The notes beneath the pieces were generated by a model. The model saw nothing but the letters and a program-made list of their open reading frames with translations, did not search any database and was not told the DNA's origin. A stretch of 64,000 nucleotides of DNA, from positions 49,825,087-49,889,086 of the forward strand of contig OZ022508.1 of NCBI GenBank assembly GCA_963989385.1, given 5' to 3'. This DNA comes from Ctena decussata. Taxonomy: Eukaryota > Mollusca > Bivalvia > Lucinida > Lucinidae. Positions 1 through 10,620 of the stretch are shown piece after piece. Position numbers and translations under genes: made by a program. Numbering within the stretch: position 1 is the stretch's first letter; every line of letters starts with the position of its first letter.

Positions 1-16
1 TACATCAAAAGGAGCA

Positions 17-178
17 AATTTAAAGAGTAAATACACTCCAGGAACTGACTGAATCAGATCCCAAACCCTATCCCCAACATCAAAGGGAAAGATTGACAAC
101 GACATCTCAACAAACAATAAATTACAAGTGGTAAGCCGAGTCAGCAGCTCTTTCCCAAATAGGTGGCAATTCAGCTAT
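17..178 (-). repeat. Dispersed ~165-bp repeat, copy A
   Basis: Reverse complement of segments at 8784-8940 and 31829-31988. All three share a run from 'GATAGCTGAGTTGCCACC' (or its complement) through 'CTGATTCAGTCAGTTCCTG' to 'GTTACTCTTT'. There is no coding potential and no tRNA-like head. Family unknown; likely a fragment of a larger mobile element, since all copies break off near the CTCTTT end. Confidence 0.85.
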
Positions 179-598
179 CTTTACTGAATTAAATAATTTA
201 GACAAACAGAAGGGTTAAAATGAAAACACTATAAGTTTAACAGCACCGAACATAAAACAAATACAACCGCAACGAAAGTACCGCCTTGGGGCGGTCAGTA
301 ATAACTACTGGGGAGGGGGGGGGTAAACCGGTTTTCCTGGGCGGTGCACACAATTAGTTGGTAGTTCGGCTCGTATGGAAGTCCCCTAACTCATCAGTGA
401 GTGATCACGGGCAACAATTAAAACCAAGAAAAGACTGTGATGAAGCAAGGATTAGGACTCGACAGCCAAAACGTGTTGAGACACCTGGAGATCCCTGGGG
501 CGTCACCAAGAAACACTGGAGCAAAAGAAGACCACCAGTTGAACCCGGTGGGCCAAGAAACAGACAAACATCCGACCCCAACCAACTAATATATAGCT
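179..598. other. Unclassified DNA downstream of a transposon ORF
   Basis: No gene is recognised. It contains a short G run (311-323) and GC-richer sequence than the surroundings around 340-600. It lies just 3' of the minus-strand ORF at 599-1009 and may be part of the same decayed element. Confidence 0.4.
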
Positions 599-1009
599 TT
601 ATGTTGGGGCTATCATAGAGTCCGAACCCCGACCCACCAGCGTGCAATTAATGAGGGCAGCAAAGTTGTTAACCATAATTGGGTTAACCACTAAGCATGC
701 AGACTGTCGCATTACATCTATGTTATAGCCAATGCGTTTAAATCGCATGATAATTTTCTCAAGTTGATCAAGAAATTCTGTTTTCCCTACGATTTTGCGT
801 AATTTATATACTAAGTCACCATAAAACTCAGGTTCCGATAGGCCTTGTTGCAAATATGACCTTAACCCTGTATTATATCTAGAAACCAATTCAAAGTGTC
901 TACGATAAAATTTAGAAAACGCTTCCCGAAGTTTATAATACCGATACCCCTGCTGTAAATGCTTGATACTTAAGATACTTAATGGGAATGTCAAGTGTGA
1001 GATAGGCAT
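599..1009 (-). CDS. Mobile-element-derived ORF fragment, 136 aa
   Basis: An open frame of 136 codons without an interrupting stop. The protein is basic and hydrophilic, with a run of aromatic and basic residues (FSKFYRRHFELVSRYNTGL), then GLSEPEFYGDLVYKLRKIVG and a C-terminal stretch with CLVVNPIMVNNFAALINCT. This resembles short conserved ORFs often met in bivalve transposable elements, but I cannot place it in a named family from memory. No catalytic motif (DDE, YADD, protease) is visible. The intact frame in an AT-rich region suggests a recent mobile-element ORF rather than chance. The start at 1009 is simply the first ATG; the region upstream shows no clear promoter. Confidence 0.5.
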   Translation of the reverse strand: MPISHLTFPLSILSIKHLQQGYRYYKLREAFSKFYRRHFELVSRYNTGLRSYLQQGLSEPEFYGDLVYKLRKIVGKTEFLDQLEKIIMRFKRIGYNIDVMRQSACLVVNPIMVNNFAALINCTLVGRGSDSMIAPT

Positions 1010-1670
1010 GTTTGCTAGTCTGGTCAGTTAGAAGTTTGTTATTTTTTGTAAGAGTTTCAAAGAGCAGTATCATACCTTTGAGTAGCAGTTACACACGTTG
1101 CTCTTCCCAAAACAACTGAAACAAGGAAAGCATCGAAATTTCAAAGAGGATTATATACATCACTAGTAGAGCACAACTGCGCCTTTGGTCGATAATAATA
1201 CAAAATGCAGTGTGATTACATATTCGAAATGTTCATAATGCAAATTCTGTATGGTTTGAACTTCAAACTTTTTCATGACAGTCATACTATTTATATTTCT
1301 AGGACTAATTTCCGCAATTTGAATTTTCGACTGATGGAAACAAAATAAAAACGAACAAGTTAAAAACAAAGCAATAACTAAACACGTCATGGTCATGTAG
1401 CGCTCACTTGAGCACCCACTTAAATAAAAACATAGCAAACAACTGGGTGATAGCCCGCCACTTCAAACTTAGTTTTCATGTTTATTCTTTTATCTACCTG
1501 GGACAGGGGCTTTGAGTAAACATTTGTCAATAGAGAAGGCTGGTTTCATTTGAGCCATTTGTTGGTAGTTTCTCAAATATTTATCATTAAGAAACGCTGG
1601 TTTTACTGTAGCCAATCGTTGTAGTTTCAAACCTTTGATCTGAAAGATTTAATCACTTTGACGATCTCAC
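1010..1670. other. Stretch with one weak ORF only
   Basis: No recognised gene. A minus-strand frame at 1163-1438 (91 codons) has a hydrophobic segment near its N-terminus (MTCLVIALFLTCSFLFCF) that would suit a signal anchor. It has no family resemblance and no splice context that I could confirm, so it may be chance. Confidence 0.3.
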
Positions 1671-2240
1671 GTATTCTGAGATGCACAATATAAAATATTA
1701 GCAGAAGACGGAATCTTTCATGTGTGCCAATCCGTACCCTTATTGGTAGGCTGTATAATATGTATATAGCCTTTTCAAAACATGCCCCCTTCTATGTTCT
1801 CTTTGTACGCAGTGTAATCACATTTTTGAAGGTGTAGAATAAGAATATTATCTTTAACCATCAAGTAATGTATATATGTGATTGTGCCGACCTGTAACCT
1901 TATGTAGATAGGTTGTAGACAATGTAAACAGATTTTACAAAAGATGGCCGTTTCTATATTCAGCAAGGTAAGCACTGAACCCACTTATTCTGAGATGCTT
2001 AATATACAATATTAGCAGGAGACGTAATCGTTGCTGTGTGCCAATGTGTACCCTTGAGTAGATAGGCTCTATAAGATGTATTTAGCCTTTTCAAAACATG
2101 CTCTCATCTATTTTCCCTTTGTACGCAGTGTAATCACATATTTTGAGGTGTAGAATAATGCTATTATCTGAAATCATCATGCATATGATTGTGCCGACTT
2201 TATAGACAATGTACAAAGTCATTACTAAATGTGGCCTCTA
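1671..2240 (+). repeat. Tandem duplication, two ~280-310 bp units
   Basis: Unit 1 (about 1671-1975) and unit 2 (about 1980-2240) share 'ATTCTGAGATGC', 'TAGCCTTTTCAAAACATGC', 'TTTGTACGCAGTGTAATCA' and 'TGATTGTGCCGAC' in the same order. Divergence is moderate with small deletions in unit 2. No coding content. Confidence 0.8.
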
Positions 2241-2303
2241 TTTTCCCTTGTACCAGGCTGTTTAACTGTTGTGCTGTAAATCCCATCGATGTTTTGATGT
2301 TAT

Positions 2304-3175
2304 TAAGGTGGTGATAATCACTGATTTGGGGCAAAGACAAAAATCTGCATAAAACACTCAAAATACCACTGATCTTTCCAAAACTTAGCATATGCCTTCT
2401 TTATGTTGTTTCTGACAATTCAGACTCCCAAAATGCAGCATTTGTTAATGTTAAAAAGTGTTTTTATAAGGAAAGATCAAAGGGTAATTTTGTGCGCAAT
2501 AATCTCAAAAAATAATATTGTTATTGAAAATATACTTAGTGCTGAGAGTTCCTTGTTGCATAATGGAGAGCGAGCTAGCAATTATTTTTTCAAACTCTTT
2601 CACACATTATCAGGCTGAGCAGATGAAAAAAGATGTGGTCTGTGTCCAAATTTTTTTGTCAAAACACACAGGTGAGACAGGTGAGACTATTTTAACAAGG
2701 TTGAACAAGTTCATCTACACACCAGTGGTCATGTAAGTAATGTATTATTTATACTGTAGGTGTTACATAGGTATGCTTGCCTACCCTATATTTAATACAT
2801 GCATCTATATTTAATGTACATTACCTTGTACATTGTTGAACATTTGAGAAAAAGCTACTGTTTTCATCTGGTCTACATTACAATTTGAGAAAGAGTTGGA
2901 ATAAATAATTGCTAGGTCGCTCTTCATTATGCAATAACGCACCTTCAGTACTACGTAAATTTTCAATAACGATGTTAATTTTTATTATTATTGCGCAGAA
3001 AACTACCCTTTGATCTTTCCTTATAAAAACACTTTTTTAAGCAGCATGTACATCTATTTTGTATTCTAAACTGTAAAGAACAACAAAAATAAGAAATCTG
3101 CTAACTTTCAGGGAGATACCTTACTTTTTTATGGTTTTATGCAGATTTTTACATTTAGCATAAATCACCACCTTA
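2304..3175. mobile_element. Foldback element with ~290-bp inverted arms and TTAA flanks
   Basis: The left end begins TTAAGGTGGTGAT and the right end finishes ATCACCACCTTAA. The arms (about 2304-2600 and 2885-3175) are complementary over blocks such as AAAATCTGCATAAAAC, 'GGAAAGATCAAAGGGTA' and 'TTGCATAATG'. Both ends carry TTAA, the target duplication of piggyBac and Kolobok-type transposons. That superfamily link is inferred from the TSD only. No transposase is present, so it is non-autonomous. Confidence 0.75.
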
Positions 3176-3555
3176 AGTCAGCTGTAGGAAATATATTGCC
3201 TTTACTAGTCTATTGACTAGCCTATTTAATAGCACGTTTGTTATTTTGTACCCGTGTTACCATATGTTTATAGTACAAAAATAGTCTTGTTGATTTTTCT
3301 TGCGCCAAATTTGTATATTATTACATCACAGAGCATAATAACAACAGCTTTCCCCATTCAAAAGCCTACGGGACAAAAGAACTTATATGCTTATGGCGAA
3401 CCCCCCCCCCCCCTCCCCCCAATAAACCCGCCACAACAGGTTCGAAGTTTTAAAAGTATAAAGTGTGTATATTTTTGCAGCTCTTCCACAAATATGTAAA
3501 CTGCACTAAATGACATAGACGTCTAGACTTCATAGGGTTTAAATTTTGCTTCATT
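3176..3555. other. AT-rich spacer with C-rich run
   Basis: Contains a run of C broken by one T at about 3401-3420. An 81-codon plus-strand frame across it encodes a Pro run from the C tract and is not believed to be a gene. Nothing else seen. Confidence 0.5.
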
Positions 3556-3832
3556 TATGGAGAAGCTTTTCAAGGTTTTTACCATATATGGGCATGACGG
3601 TCATGTTGGTCATGTGACATGGACCAAATACACAAACTTTCTTTTCCCCTTTGCCTGAAAGCAGTATATGATATTTAAATGAAATTGGACCAGTAGTTTC
3701 AGGGGAGAAGTCGTTTGAAAATATAAACGTAACTATAACAACTTTTGTGCGACAGACGCTGGACGGACGCCGGACGCGGAGATTACGATCCTTTAAGCTC
3801 CCCCGGAGCCCCTGGCTTAGGGGAGCTTGAAA
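3556..3832 (-). mobile_element. Partial pearl/Helentron-like element, solo unit
   Basis: Reverse-strand relative of the large element at 15541-18410. It shares the 'CCATATATGG' block, the GTCATGTTGGTCATGTGAC region, 'GGGAGAAGTCGTTTGAAA', a GGACGGACGC microsatellite-like stretch and the terminal hairpin with arms AAGCTCCCC / GGGGAGCTT (about 3797-3831). Only one core unit is present, so this is either a single-unit copy or a truncated one. Confidence 0.7.
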
Positions 3833-3861
3833 GGGTTTATATAAGAAAAAAAATCAAAAAA

Positions 3862-4122
3862 ATTTTTCTAAGAAAAACCTAGGTTTTCTCGTGATATACT
3901 GGACTTTGAAGAAAACCATGGTTTCTAAGAAGAAAAAAATCTAGTATATCAGAGAAAAATCTCGGTTGCTTTGCTTGAAAAACCAGGTTTTGCGAAGAAA
4001 ATCCCTGATTTAATAGAGGAAACCCTGGGTTATCTAACAAATCTAAGATATCAAGAGAAAAACATGCTTTATAAGGGAAAAATTCTTATATAAGAAAAAC
4101 CTGGTTTATCAAATCGCAAAAC
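3862..4122 (+). repeat. Decayed array of AAACC/GGTTT palindromes
   Basis: Five short palindromic blocks recur at 30-80 bp spacing within A-rich DNA: GAAAAACCTAGGTTTTCTC, GAAAACCATGGTTTC, AAAAACCAGGTTTTG, AAACCCTGGGTTA and AAAAACCTGGTTTA. Most are followed by a TATC or TAAG-like segment. The blocks lie inside sequence rich in AGAAAAA. It looks like an old minisatellite of which the palindromic core is best kept. Confidence 0.55.
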
Positions 4123-4149
4123 AAGCTTTTTGTTAGAAACATCAGGCTT

Positions 4150-4290
4150 TCCATACACTCGCCATAGTGCCGCAAATTACCCTTTGATCTTTTCTTCTGT
4201 AAAACCCTTTTTTCACCAGTATTTTAGTTATAATTCTAAATTGAAGAAAACAATATAAAGAAGGTAGGTCACTGCTAAGATTTTGTGAAT
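4150..4290 (+). repeat. Degenerate copy of one foldback arm
   Basis: Resembles the right arm of the 2304-3175 element: 'ACCCTTTGATCTTT', 'AAAACCCTTTTTTCA', 'ATTCTAAATTGAAGAAAACAA' follow in the same order as at 3001-3080. It is a solitary arm without its partner. Confidence 0.5.
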
Positions 4291-4569
4291 ATCTGTCGTA
4301 TTTTTAGTATTTGACCCCATTTTGACATCCATTGCACTTCCGGCTCATTTTTTTATAATTTCTAAAAAAGCAATAAAAGACAATATAAGACCTGATTTTA
4401 TGTATATTCATATCGATTTTGCATGTCCAGCTTGACGTTTTTTAAAAAAAAAAAACAGTGAAAGAAGGTGACATTTACAGAGGTAGGGAATTCCGGAGTC
4501 TCGGAACCGAGCAGGACAAAGAACCGTCAGATATGCGCTTGATACAGACATTGTTCTATTCACTGTTGA

Positions 4570-4571
<2 letters not shown>

Positions 4572-4609
<38 letters not shown>
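4572..4609 (+). repeat. (GA)n microsatellite
   Basis: About 18 uninterrupted GA dinucleotides. Other flanking sequence from 4291 to 4779 has no recognised gene. Confidence 0.95.
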
Positions 4610-4612
<3 letters not shown>

Positions 4613-4779
4613 GTGTTCGCGAAGTCGGCTTTAACGAATTTGAACTGTATCCTGGTGTTAGACTGTGCAATGCTTTATGAGAAAAAAAAGGAAAATGTTT
4701 CCCCAATCGAGCCACTCTAACCATTTGACTATGGCGCCTCTCTCAATGCTTTATACGTCAGAATAACTTCAATGTAAGG

Positions 4780-5510
4780 ACTAAGAGTATGCATGTTAGT
4801 ATTATCTGCAAAGAGACCCGAATATGACCCGATTTCATATGGGGAGTAAAGTCATTAACGAATATGAGAAAAAGCGCAGGTCTTTAAATAGACCCTTGGG
4901 GGATACCTGACTGAAGTTTCAAGAACTCAGATAGTCCATGACCATCTAAAAAGTGTGCCGTCCTTCGGATTGGGACATTAACTGGAGGCCACCTGTGCAG
5001 ATAGACACACCCCTTATGCATGCCAAAGATCCTTTCTGTAGATACATGGCTACAAGCAGGTTAATCCTGCAAAACTGGATTGTACATCGTACACCTGCTC
5101 ATAATCCTCGAGTTATGGTGAAGAAAGAAAGTAGAGACAGAAGGAAAGTTGCTTATTATCGACTATCAATATAATACATAAGACACTGCAGAGCCAAGCC
5201 ACTAAGTTTGTACAATGAAATCTTTTGTATAAGAATTGAGGGGTCAGCCAAGTCAAAAGCTTTTCAAAAAATTAGAAAGAAAGTTCTATTTATATCTCCA
5301 TGGTAAATGCATGTAATAGAGTGATCTGTTAACTTTACGAGGGCAGTTTGACAGCTATGCTTCTGTCGAAATCCAGTTTGACTTTCATATGTGAGTTTGC
5401 TCCCGTTTAAATACGCCATTGAATGCTGATTTAAATACTTTACATAGATTTTGAAGACTGCAGGTAATATAGAGTATGGCCGATAATTGAATAGGTCATA
5501 TTTACAACCA
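4780..5510 (-). pseudogene. LINE reverse transcriptase relic (CR1/L2/Jockey-like)
   Basis: Reading the minus strand gives a colinear series of non-LTR reverse transcriptase motifs: YRPYSILPAVFKIY (5463-5485 region), QTGFRQKHSCQTALVKL (near 5366), KAFDLADP (5240-5262), SGIPQGS followed by ALFLIFVNDF (4889-4909 and just below), and FADN (4801-4812). The family normally has LDLxKAFD and FADD. Here the first catalytic Asp is replaced, a stop precedes KAFD, and FADD is FADN, so the enzyme is dead. A SINE-like block (about 4950-5160) separates KAFD from the PQGS block. Endonuclease and C-terminal parts are missing; this is a 5'-truncated decayed copy. Confidence 0.85.
4950..5160 (+). mobile_element. 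SINE-like insertion inside the LINE relic
   Basis: About 200 bp break the reverse transcriptase frame between the YYIDSR-like block and the SGIPQGS block, where intact LINEs have only about 50 bp. The segment starts 'GTCCTTCGGATTGGGACATT' and contains 'CCCCTTATGCATGCCAAAGATC'. It resembles the non-tRNA core of molluscan SINEs (compare 'GTCTTTCGGATGAGACTTTA' at 10125). No target duplication could be confirmed. Confidence 0.5.
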
Positions 5511-8093
5511 CATTTGGAAACGGTAAAAACTTAAAGCAATTTTAAGCTAGCAGGAGAATTGACTGTTTACAGTAATCCCTTATTTTTTGCGCTTGTGAAA
5601 TTTCGGAAGAAAACCAGTTTGGTAAACGGTTGCTTTTACATTTTTTGTTAAGAGGTTATAGGTGCGAGAGAATTAAGTGCTTTTAAATAAGTAAACGCCA
5701 TACTATAAAATCTGGATCAATATTTGTAGACTAATTGCGTGAAAACCTACTCAGATCATTTGAAGATCTAAAAAAACATAGCTTCACAGAAATCCCGAAA
5801 ACATCTTTACGATGTTGTAATACTGTCAGACTTAGTAACCTTTTAACTAATTGTCATGGTGAGGCAAACAGGAAAAAAGTCACTTATAGAGTAAAAAAGG
5901 CACAAAACGTGATGTCTAAAGGCCCAAAACTTCATGTTACAAGTCAAAAGATTGGAAAACTGCGATTCATGCACTTCATGCAATCTGGAATTTCTTTATT
6001 TTGAAATACCTACCTGAGACGGCAATAAGAAATCCAAGCTTGGACACTGAAAACATTTTCCCGGTAGATCAGTAGTTGTAAATGATGACTTTATCTTACC
6101 ACGGCCTCGTTTCTGACTTATCTAATAGGCTTCGTCACGTAAAAAGGCCATTAAACGTGTCAACAAACAGCGGAGAAAATCCATGCAGTCTAGCTAGATT
6201 CCTTGTTTCATTGGTTGTAGATTCCTCAGATTCGATCAGGCTTCTCTTCTTCTTGGTGCCGGTGGTGGGCATGTGTGCAATAAGAAAAGACTATGATTAC
6301 GCTGCGCAAGTCGCAAGTCCTTGGATGTTCGCATATGCGTTAAGTACCCCATTTCCGTGTGGCAGATCTTCATTGCCCAAACGTCAGGTTCTCCATGACA
6401 CTGAAAATAGTGGTAAATCAACAACATATTTATATGTATTTACAAAATGTTTCCATAACAGACAGTGCGTTTTGGCTTTACATACATGAATAAAATCTTG
6501 AAACATGTGCTTAATCTATTTTAAATAATGTCAATATTTAGCACTATAATAAAAATCACATTGCATAAAAAACAAAATAACCAAGAAAATATAACTTATA
6601 ATCACATCTTATACACGGTTTGGCTACCCTTAATCGATGTACGAGGGGTGATAAAAATACGTGGACTATTGCTGTGGTGGTCAGGGTAATGCAGTTATAG
6701 TAATTTTTATCAAACCGCTGAAAAGTTCGATCTTTTAGCTACGTAATGAGAGGTTTTTAAGAAATTTCAATGAAAAATCAGTATTTTCATACATTTTATA
6801 TTAGGTAGGTACAGCAACAGCGGAGCACCACATTAATGACGTTTGACGCTTTGCCCTTTTGAACATATTTGGGTTTCTTTGTTTCTCTGTTTTCCTAAAC
6901 TACCACCCTTTTTGCAGATTTTTTATGATTTTGACCAATTTTAGACACATCTGCTCGCAATATGATTGTTTTCAAGAATTTTATAGCATACTCGTATCAT
7001 CTTTATTGGTTCATAAATTCAGACCGAACTCTTTCTTTCAGTATCGTTTCCACGTACAAGACTTTTGCGGTGTGTGTCTAAATGCAGATCTACAACCCTC
7101 AAGTCAGTGCCACCATCAGACAAAACTAACAGACAAGGATCAAATGATATCAAAGTTGGTCACTTAAAACAGTTCTTTGATTCTGCCCTCATTTTTCTTA
7201 CAATTATATACAAAACCTGGAACTCGTATTAAATCACGGTATAATGGATGACGTTATTTTGTCGCCCTTATATGACCCATAGACCATATTTTACGCTGCT
7301 TATGCAAGTATAACAATTGTTGACGGCAATAATATCCTCATAGTAAAAAAAAGGGAACAGTAACGAAATAGCATACCAAATGTCAAGCATTTTACTCAAC
7401 TGCAAATATTAGACATAGCCAAAGATAAAACAAACAATTCGAATGAATAAGGCAACTTTTTACCTGTCTCCGCAGAACCGTCATAGGGCTACTAAGATAC
7501 AAGATAAGATATTTATTAGCCAATTATGGACCATTTTCATGGGATAGAATTAACTATAAAATTGCACGAACATACATATTACAGTAACAAACAAGTATTT
7601 TGTTGATTTTGGATAAAACATGTATACACATAATAACGAATTATAGACCTACCCAATACACGTTACCACTCACACATTATAATCACAGGACGTCTGTACA
7701 ATAACGCTCAGTTCAGTACGTAAATAACGTCATTGAAACATATGTCGATACTTATTTAAAAAAGGTAACACAGCTGTCTATGATAAGCAGATTATTAAAG
7801 TCGAGTACCCTTTCATGAAATCCATTAGACCAACTCAAAACTGCAATATATAATTTGCTCGGCAAGTGTCGCAAAATACAAATTGTTGAACTCGTCCAAC
7901 ATGAAATCACAAAATGTTGGGCCAATAAAAGGTTCCCATCATAGACCATCCATTGAACATGAAGTAGATTAGAAAGTAATGGACGGAAAATGATATAGCT
8001 CAAGTCCACATCCTGCCCGAATAGAAAGCTTACATACAATGGCAATAATAGATAATGATATATCATAGTATATAATAAAGCTGATCATCAGAG
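5511..8093. other. Long stretch without a recognised gene
   Basis: AT-rich, no clear repeats. Three weak frames are noted: 5735-6004 plus (89 codons, basic, unknown), 6082-6489 plus (135 codons, unknown) and 6140-6272 minus (44 codons, starting MPTTGTKKKRSLIESEES). The last has a more protein-like composition than the plus-strand frame covering it, but no splice sites were found. 7490-7580 is A-rich and could be an old retroelement tail. None is called as a gene. Confidence 0.4.
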
Positions 8094-8262
8094 GAGCCCC
8101 AGTAACTCAGAAGGTTAAGCGCTGACCTGCTGATCCAGCGATCTCGGGATCGAGCCCCGCTGTAGGCGGGAATCGTTTCAACCGTAAACGTGGTTCCATT
8201 GCACACAGTCTTTCATTATCACTCACCCATCGTCCTGATATAACTGAAACACTGTTAAATGG
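8094..8262 (+). mobile_element. tRNA-derived SINE
   Basis: The head 'GAGCCCCAGTAACTCAG' with 'GGTTAAGCGCTGACC' has the A-box layout of a tRNA, and 'CGGGATCGAGCCCCG' matches the B box with a T-arm stem. The body continues 'TTTCAACCGTAAACG', 'CACAGTCTTTCATTATC' and ends near 'GATATAACTGAAACACTG'. A second copy is at 46318-46480 and a tail fragment at 30140-30200. The anticodon arm is degenerate, so it is not a functional tRNA. Confidence 0.8.
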
Positions 8263-8634
8263 GACGTATGATCATCAGAATATGTTGATGACTAATCATC
8301 ATAGAATAATCAATCCGACCGTCAGAATTTTGGGGGACTTTAGTACTGCAGTGCGCGGTAGTCATTTCGAACATTTGGTTTGAGGATTTGAGTTTGAGGA
8401 TGTACTCAAGTTTTATAACCTCGGGGCCTGGATGGGTTTGCGCACGGGCGATGAGGGGACTAGTATCTGTTCCATTCCGTTCCATCCACAAAGTTTACAT
8501 GTGACAAAATGGGATTCTCGTTTTTTTACCTAAATGATTTCCAGATAAAGAAAATAGCCCAAACTTTGAGCCTACGTCACATTTATTTAGCATAAGCCGT
8601 TCAAATGACTGTTCTCAAATGGACTGGTATGGAT
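8263..8634. other. Unclassified spacer
   Basis: No gene or repeat recognised, apart from a chance-like 78-codon minus frame. Confidence 0.4.
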
Positions 8635-8760
8635 CATATTATATCACCATACGATCCATGCCAGTTAGATTTGCGAACAATCCATATGCTAAATGCAAAT
8701 CCGATCTGTGGATGGCATGGAGCGTTCAAACGATTGCTCTCAAACGGACTTCTGTTGGTC
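8635..8760. repeat. Small hairpin repeat, copy 1
   Basis: Contains 'ACGATCCATGCCAGTTAGA' and, 40 bp on, 'CTGTGGATGGCATGGAGC', which fold back on each other (GGATCCATGCC-like arms). A second copy with the same order lies at 10389-10475. Short non-autonomous element or fragment. Confidence 0.65.
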
Positions 8761-8783
8761 TAAATTATTTAGTTCAGTATAGA

Positions 8784-8940
8784 TAGCTGAGTTGCCACCT
8801 ATTTGGGAAAGAGCTGCTAAATCGGCTTATCACTTGTCATTTATTGTTTGTTGGGATGTCGTTGTCAATCTTTCCCTTTGATGTTTGGGATAGGGTTTGG
8901 GATCTGATTCAGTCAGTTCCTGAAGTGTAGTTACTCTTTA
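8784..8940 (+). repeat. Dispersed ~165-bp repeat, copy B
   Basis: Direct-strand copy of the repeat at 17-178 and 31829-31988. Its end at CTCTTT is the insertion point of the TIR element that follows. Confidence 0.85.
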
Positions 8941-9661
8941 AAGGACCTCTGACAGTATCAATGCATATTTGTCTATTTTTCGACAAATTATTGCACCTTC
9001 CTCGGGCAGTAAAAGTTGAAATATTCGGCATTAATATGTAGACGTGTGTACTATAAAGACATTTTAACAGTAATTTTGAAAATTATCATGCCTCTAGACT
9101 AACTTAAACCGATTTTATCAAGGGGGTAGGTGAATTTTTCAGTCTCTGAAAATAAGTCCATTTTTTCGGTTTTTTAATATATCGAAATTTTAATTGATAA
9201 CTATGCTAAAACTGACGTACACACTACTGTTACTGATATCATGCAATATTTTTTTCAATAATAAGGTTTTTAGCCTATTTTTAGATATAAAGGGTGTAAG
9301 TACCCCACCCACTTTTTCAGTTTTTCAGCTCTAGACTATCTTTTCCCCCCGTGCCTCAGCAAGCCACTCACATATAATGTGTATTATAATAGTACACACA
9401 TACATGCAAAGTGGCTAGCTGAGGCACGGGGGGAAAAGTATCTTTAAAAAACTTTTCCTGTTTCCATTACGTTTAATTATAAAATTTAGCTTTTTCCACC
9501 AAAAATTGAATTCTGTGTTCTAAAAAATCAGAAATTAAATTTATAGCCAGTTAGGGGAAGTTGAGAGCAACACATTTCAAGAGAAATTCTTGGGTATATC
9601 AAAAATTTAATTTTGACTTATTTTATAGGCAAATTAACATTACAACCGTCAGAGGTCCTTT
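8940..9661. mobile_element. 722-bp TIR element carrying a nested hairpin MITE
   Basis: Terminal inverted repeats AAAGGACCTCTGACAGT (left) and the complement of ACCGTCAGAGGTCCTTT (right), 16 of 17 matching. There is no ORF inside. The left end abuts the ~165-bp repeat exactly where the sister copy at 31988 continues into other DNA, so the insertion broke that repeat. A smaller hairpin element sits inside at 9340-9438. Confidence 0.75.
9340..9438. mobile_element. 99-bp hairpin MITE with TAT duplication
   Basis: Perfect 21-bp inverted arms beginning CTTTTCCCCCCGTGCCTCAG (9340-9360) and ending GAGGCACGGGGGGAAAAG (9418-9438). TAT occurs on both sides (9337-9339, 9439-9441). It is nested in the 8940-9661 element and nearly uneroded, so it is the younger insertion. 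Confidence 0.85.
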
Positions 9662-10035
9662 GTACGATATGATTGTTTTATTTGAATATATATAGAGATT
9701 TATAGGCATTGTCTTCTTAGTTTGACTATAATGTGTTTACAAAAATGTTAGTCCTCCGATAACGGCGTACAAGATTAGAATACCGTTAGTTTGTATTTTA
9801 AATAAGTTGACGCACGTGAAATGCATTTTGTATTTTACCTCGGGGAAAACATTCAAATAAGGCTCTTAGCTTTGCGCATGCGTGAAACATTTGAATTGCA
9901 ATTATTAAAATCGAATCAATGCTAATTTTATTTACGGAAAAAATATCAGTATATTAGTCAAATGTATCTTCAAATGCACACTGAAGCAAAATAGATAAAT
10001 GTTTTGGGCAGTGACTCATCCAGGAGCCAACAAGT
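9662..10035. other. Spacer, nothing recognised
   Basis: AT-rich, no supported feature. Confidence 0.4.
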
Positions 10036-10047
10036 TCAAGTGTATTT

Positions 10048-10211
10048 AGGAGCGGCTGTAGCGTAGTGGATAACACTCCGGACTACCAATCCAGGGGTCG
10101 CAAGATCGATCCCCCGCTTCTCTGGTCTTTCGGATGAGACTTTAAACCGAGGTCCCGTCTCCATATGACCTCGTTGTTGGTGGGACGTTAAACCCGAGTT
10201 CACTCACTCAC
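10048..10211 (+). mobile_element. tRNA-derived SINE with 12-bp target duplication
   Basis: The tRNA-like head 'GCGGCTGTAGCGTAGTGG' (A box) and 'AGATCGATCCCCCGC' (B box region) are followed by a conserved body 'TCTTTCGGATGAGACTTTA', 'CCGAGGTCCCGTCTCC' and a (CACT)n tail. Perfect 12-bp direct repeats TCAAGTGTATTT flank it at 10036-10047 and 10212-10223, the mark of LINE-driven retroposition. The clean duplication indicates a young insertion. Confidence 0.92.
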
Positions 10212-10388
10212 TCAAGTGTATTTCCCAGTGCTGTGAGCTATAAATAGGTATAAGACGTCAGCCATGGCGGTAGGCGTTACCTGTCCCTGTATTTTGTCGG
10301 GGGCAGGCAACCCAGACTAACTCCTTCCTTTGATTTCCGTTATCAACTGCGTTTTTACATGCTAGCGTTTGGTAGGGTTGAATAATAA

Positions 10389-10475
10389 CATTACGATCCA
10401 TGCCAGTTAGATTTGCGACAATCCATAGGCTAAATGCAAATCCGATCTATGGATGGCATGGGGCCTTCAAACGTC
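10389..10475. repeat. Small hairpin repeat, copy 2
   Basis: Same order as 8635-8760: 'ACGATCCATGCCAGTTAGA' and 'CTATGGATGGCATGGGGC' fold back on each other. No target duplication was confirmed. Confidence 0.65.
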
Positions 10476-10481
10476 CGGACA

Positions 10482-10620
10482 ACGCAGCGGCGTTGGTGTA
10501 GTGGATAACGCGCTACACTACCAATCCAGGCACCTCAGATTCAATCCTCCACTTCCCGGTCTTTCGGATGAGACTTTAACCCGAGGTCCTGTCTCCACAT
10601 GACCTGTGTGTTAATCACTC
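10482..10620 (+). mobile_element. tRNA-derived SINE, second copy
   Basis: Related to the SINE at 10048: head 'GCGTTGGTGTAGTGGATAA', body 'TCTTTCGGATGAGACTTTA' and 'CCGAGGTCCTGTCTCC'. It is more diverged and lacks a clear tail and target duplication. Confidence 0.8.

Noticed and set aside
3254..3499. 81-codon plus frame with a Pro-rich segment
   Set aside because: The Pro run comes from the C tract at 3401-3420; no other support.
6082..6489. 135-codon plus-strand frame as a gene
   Set aside because: No family resemblance, no splice sites, and the opposite strand over 6140-6272 reads more like protein.
7752..8066. 104-codon minus frame rich in hydrophobic residues, as a membrane protein
   Set aside because: Two frames on that strand look equally hydrophobic, as expected of T-rich DNA, and no family is recognisable.
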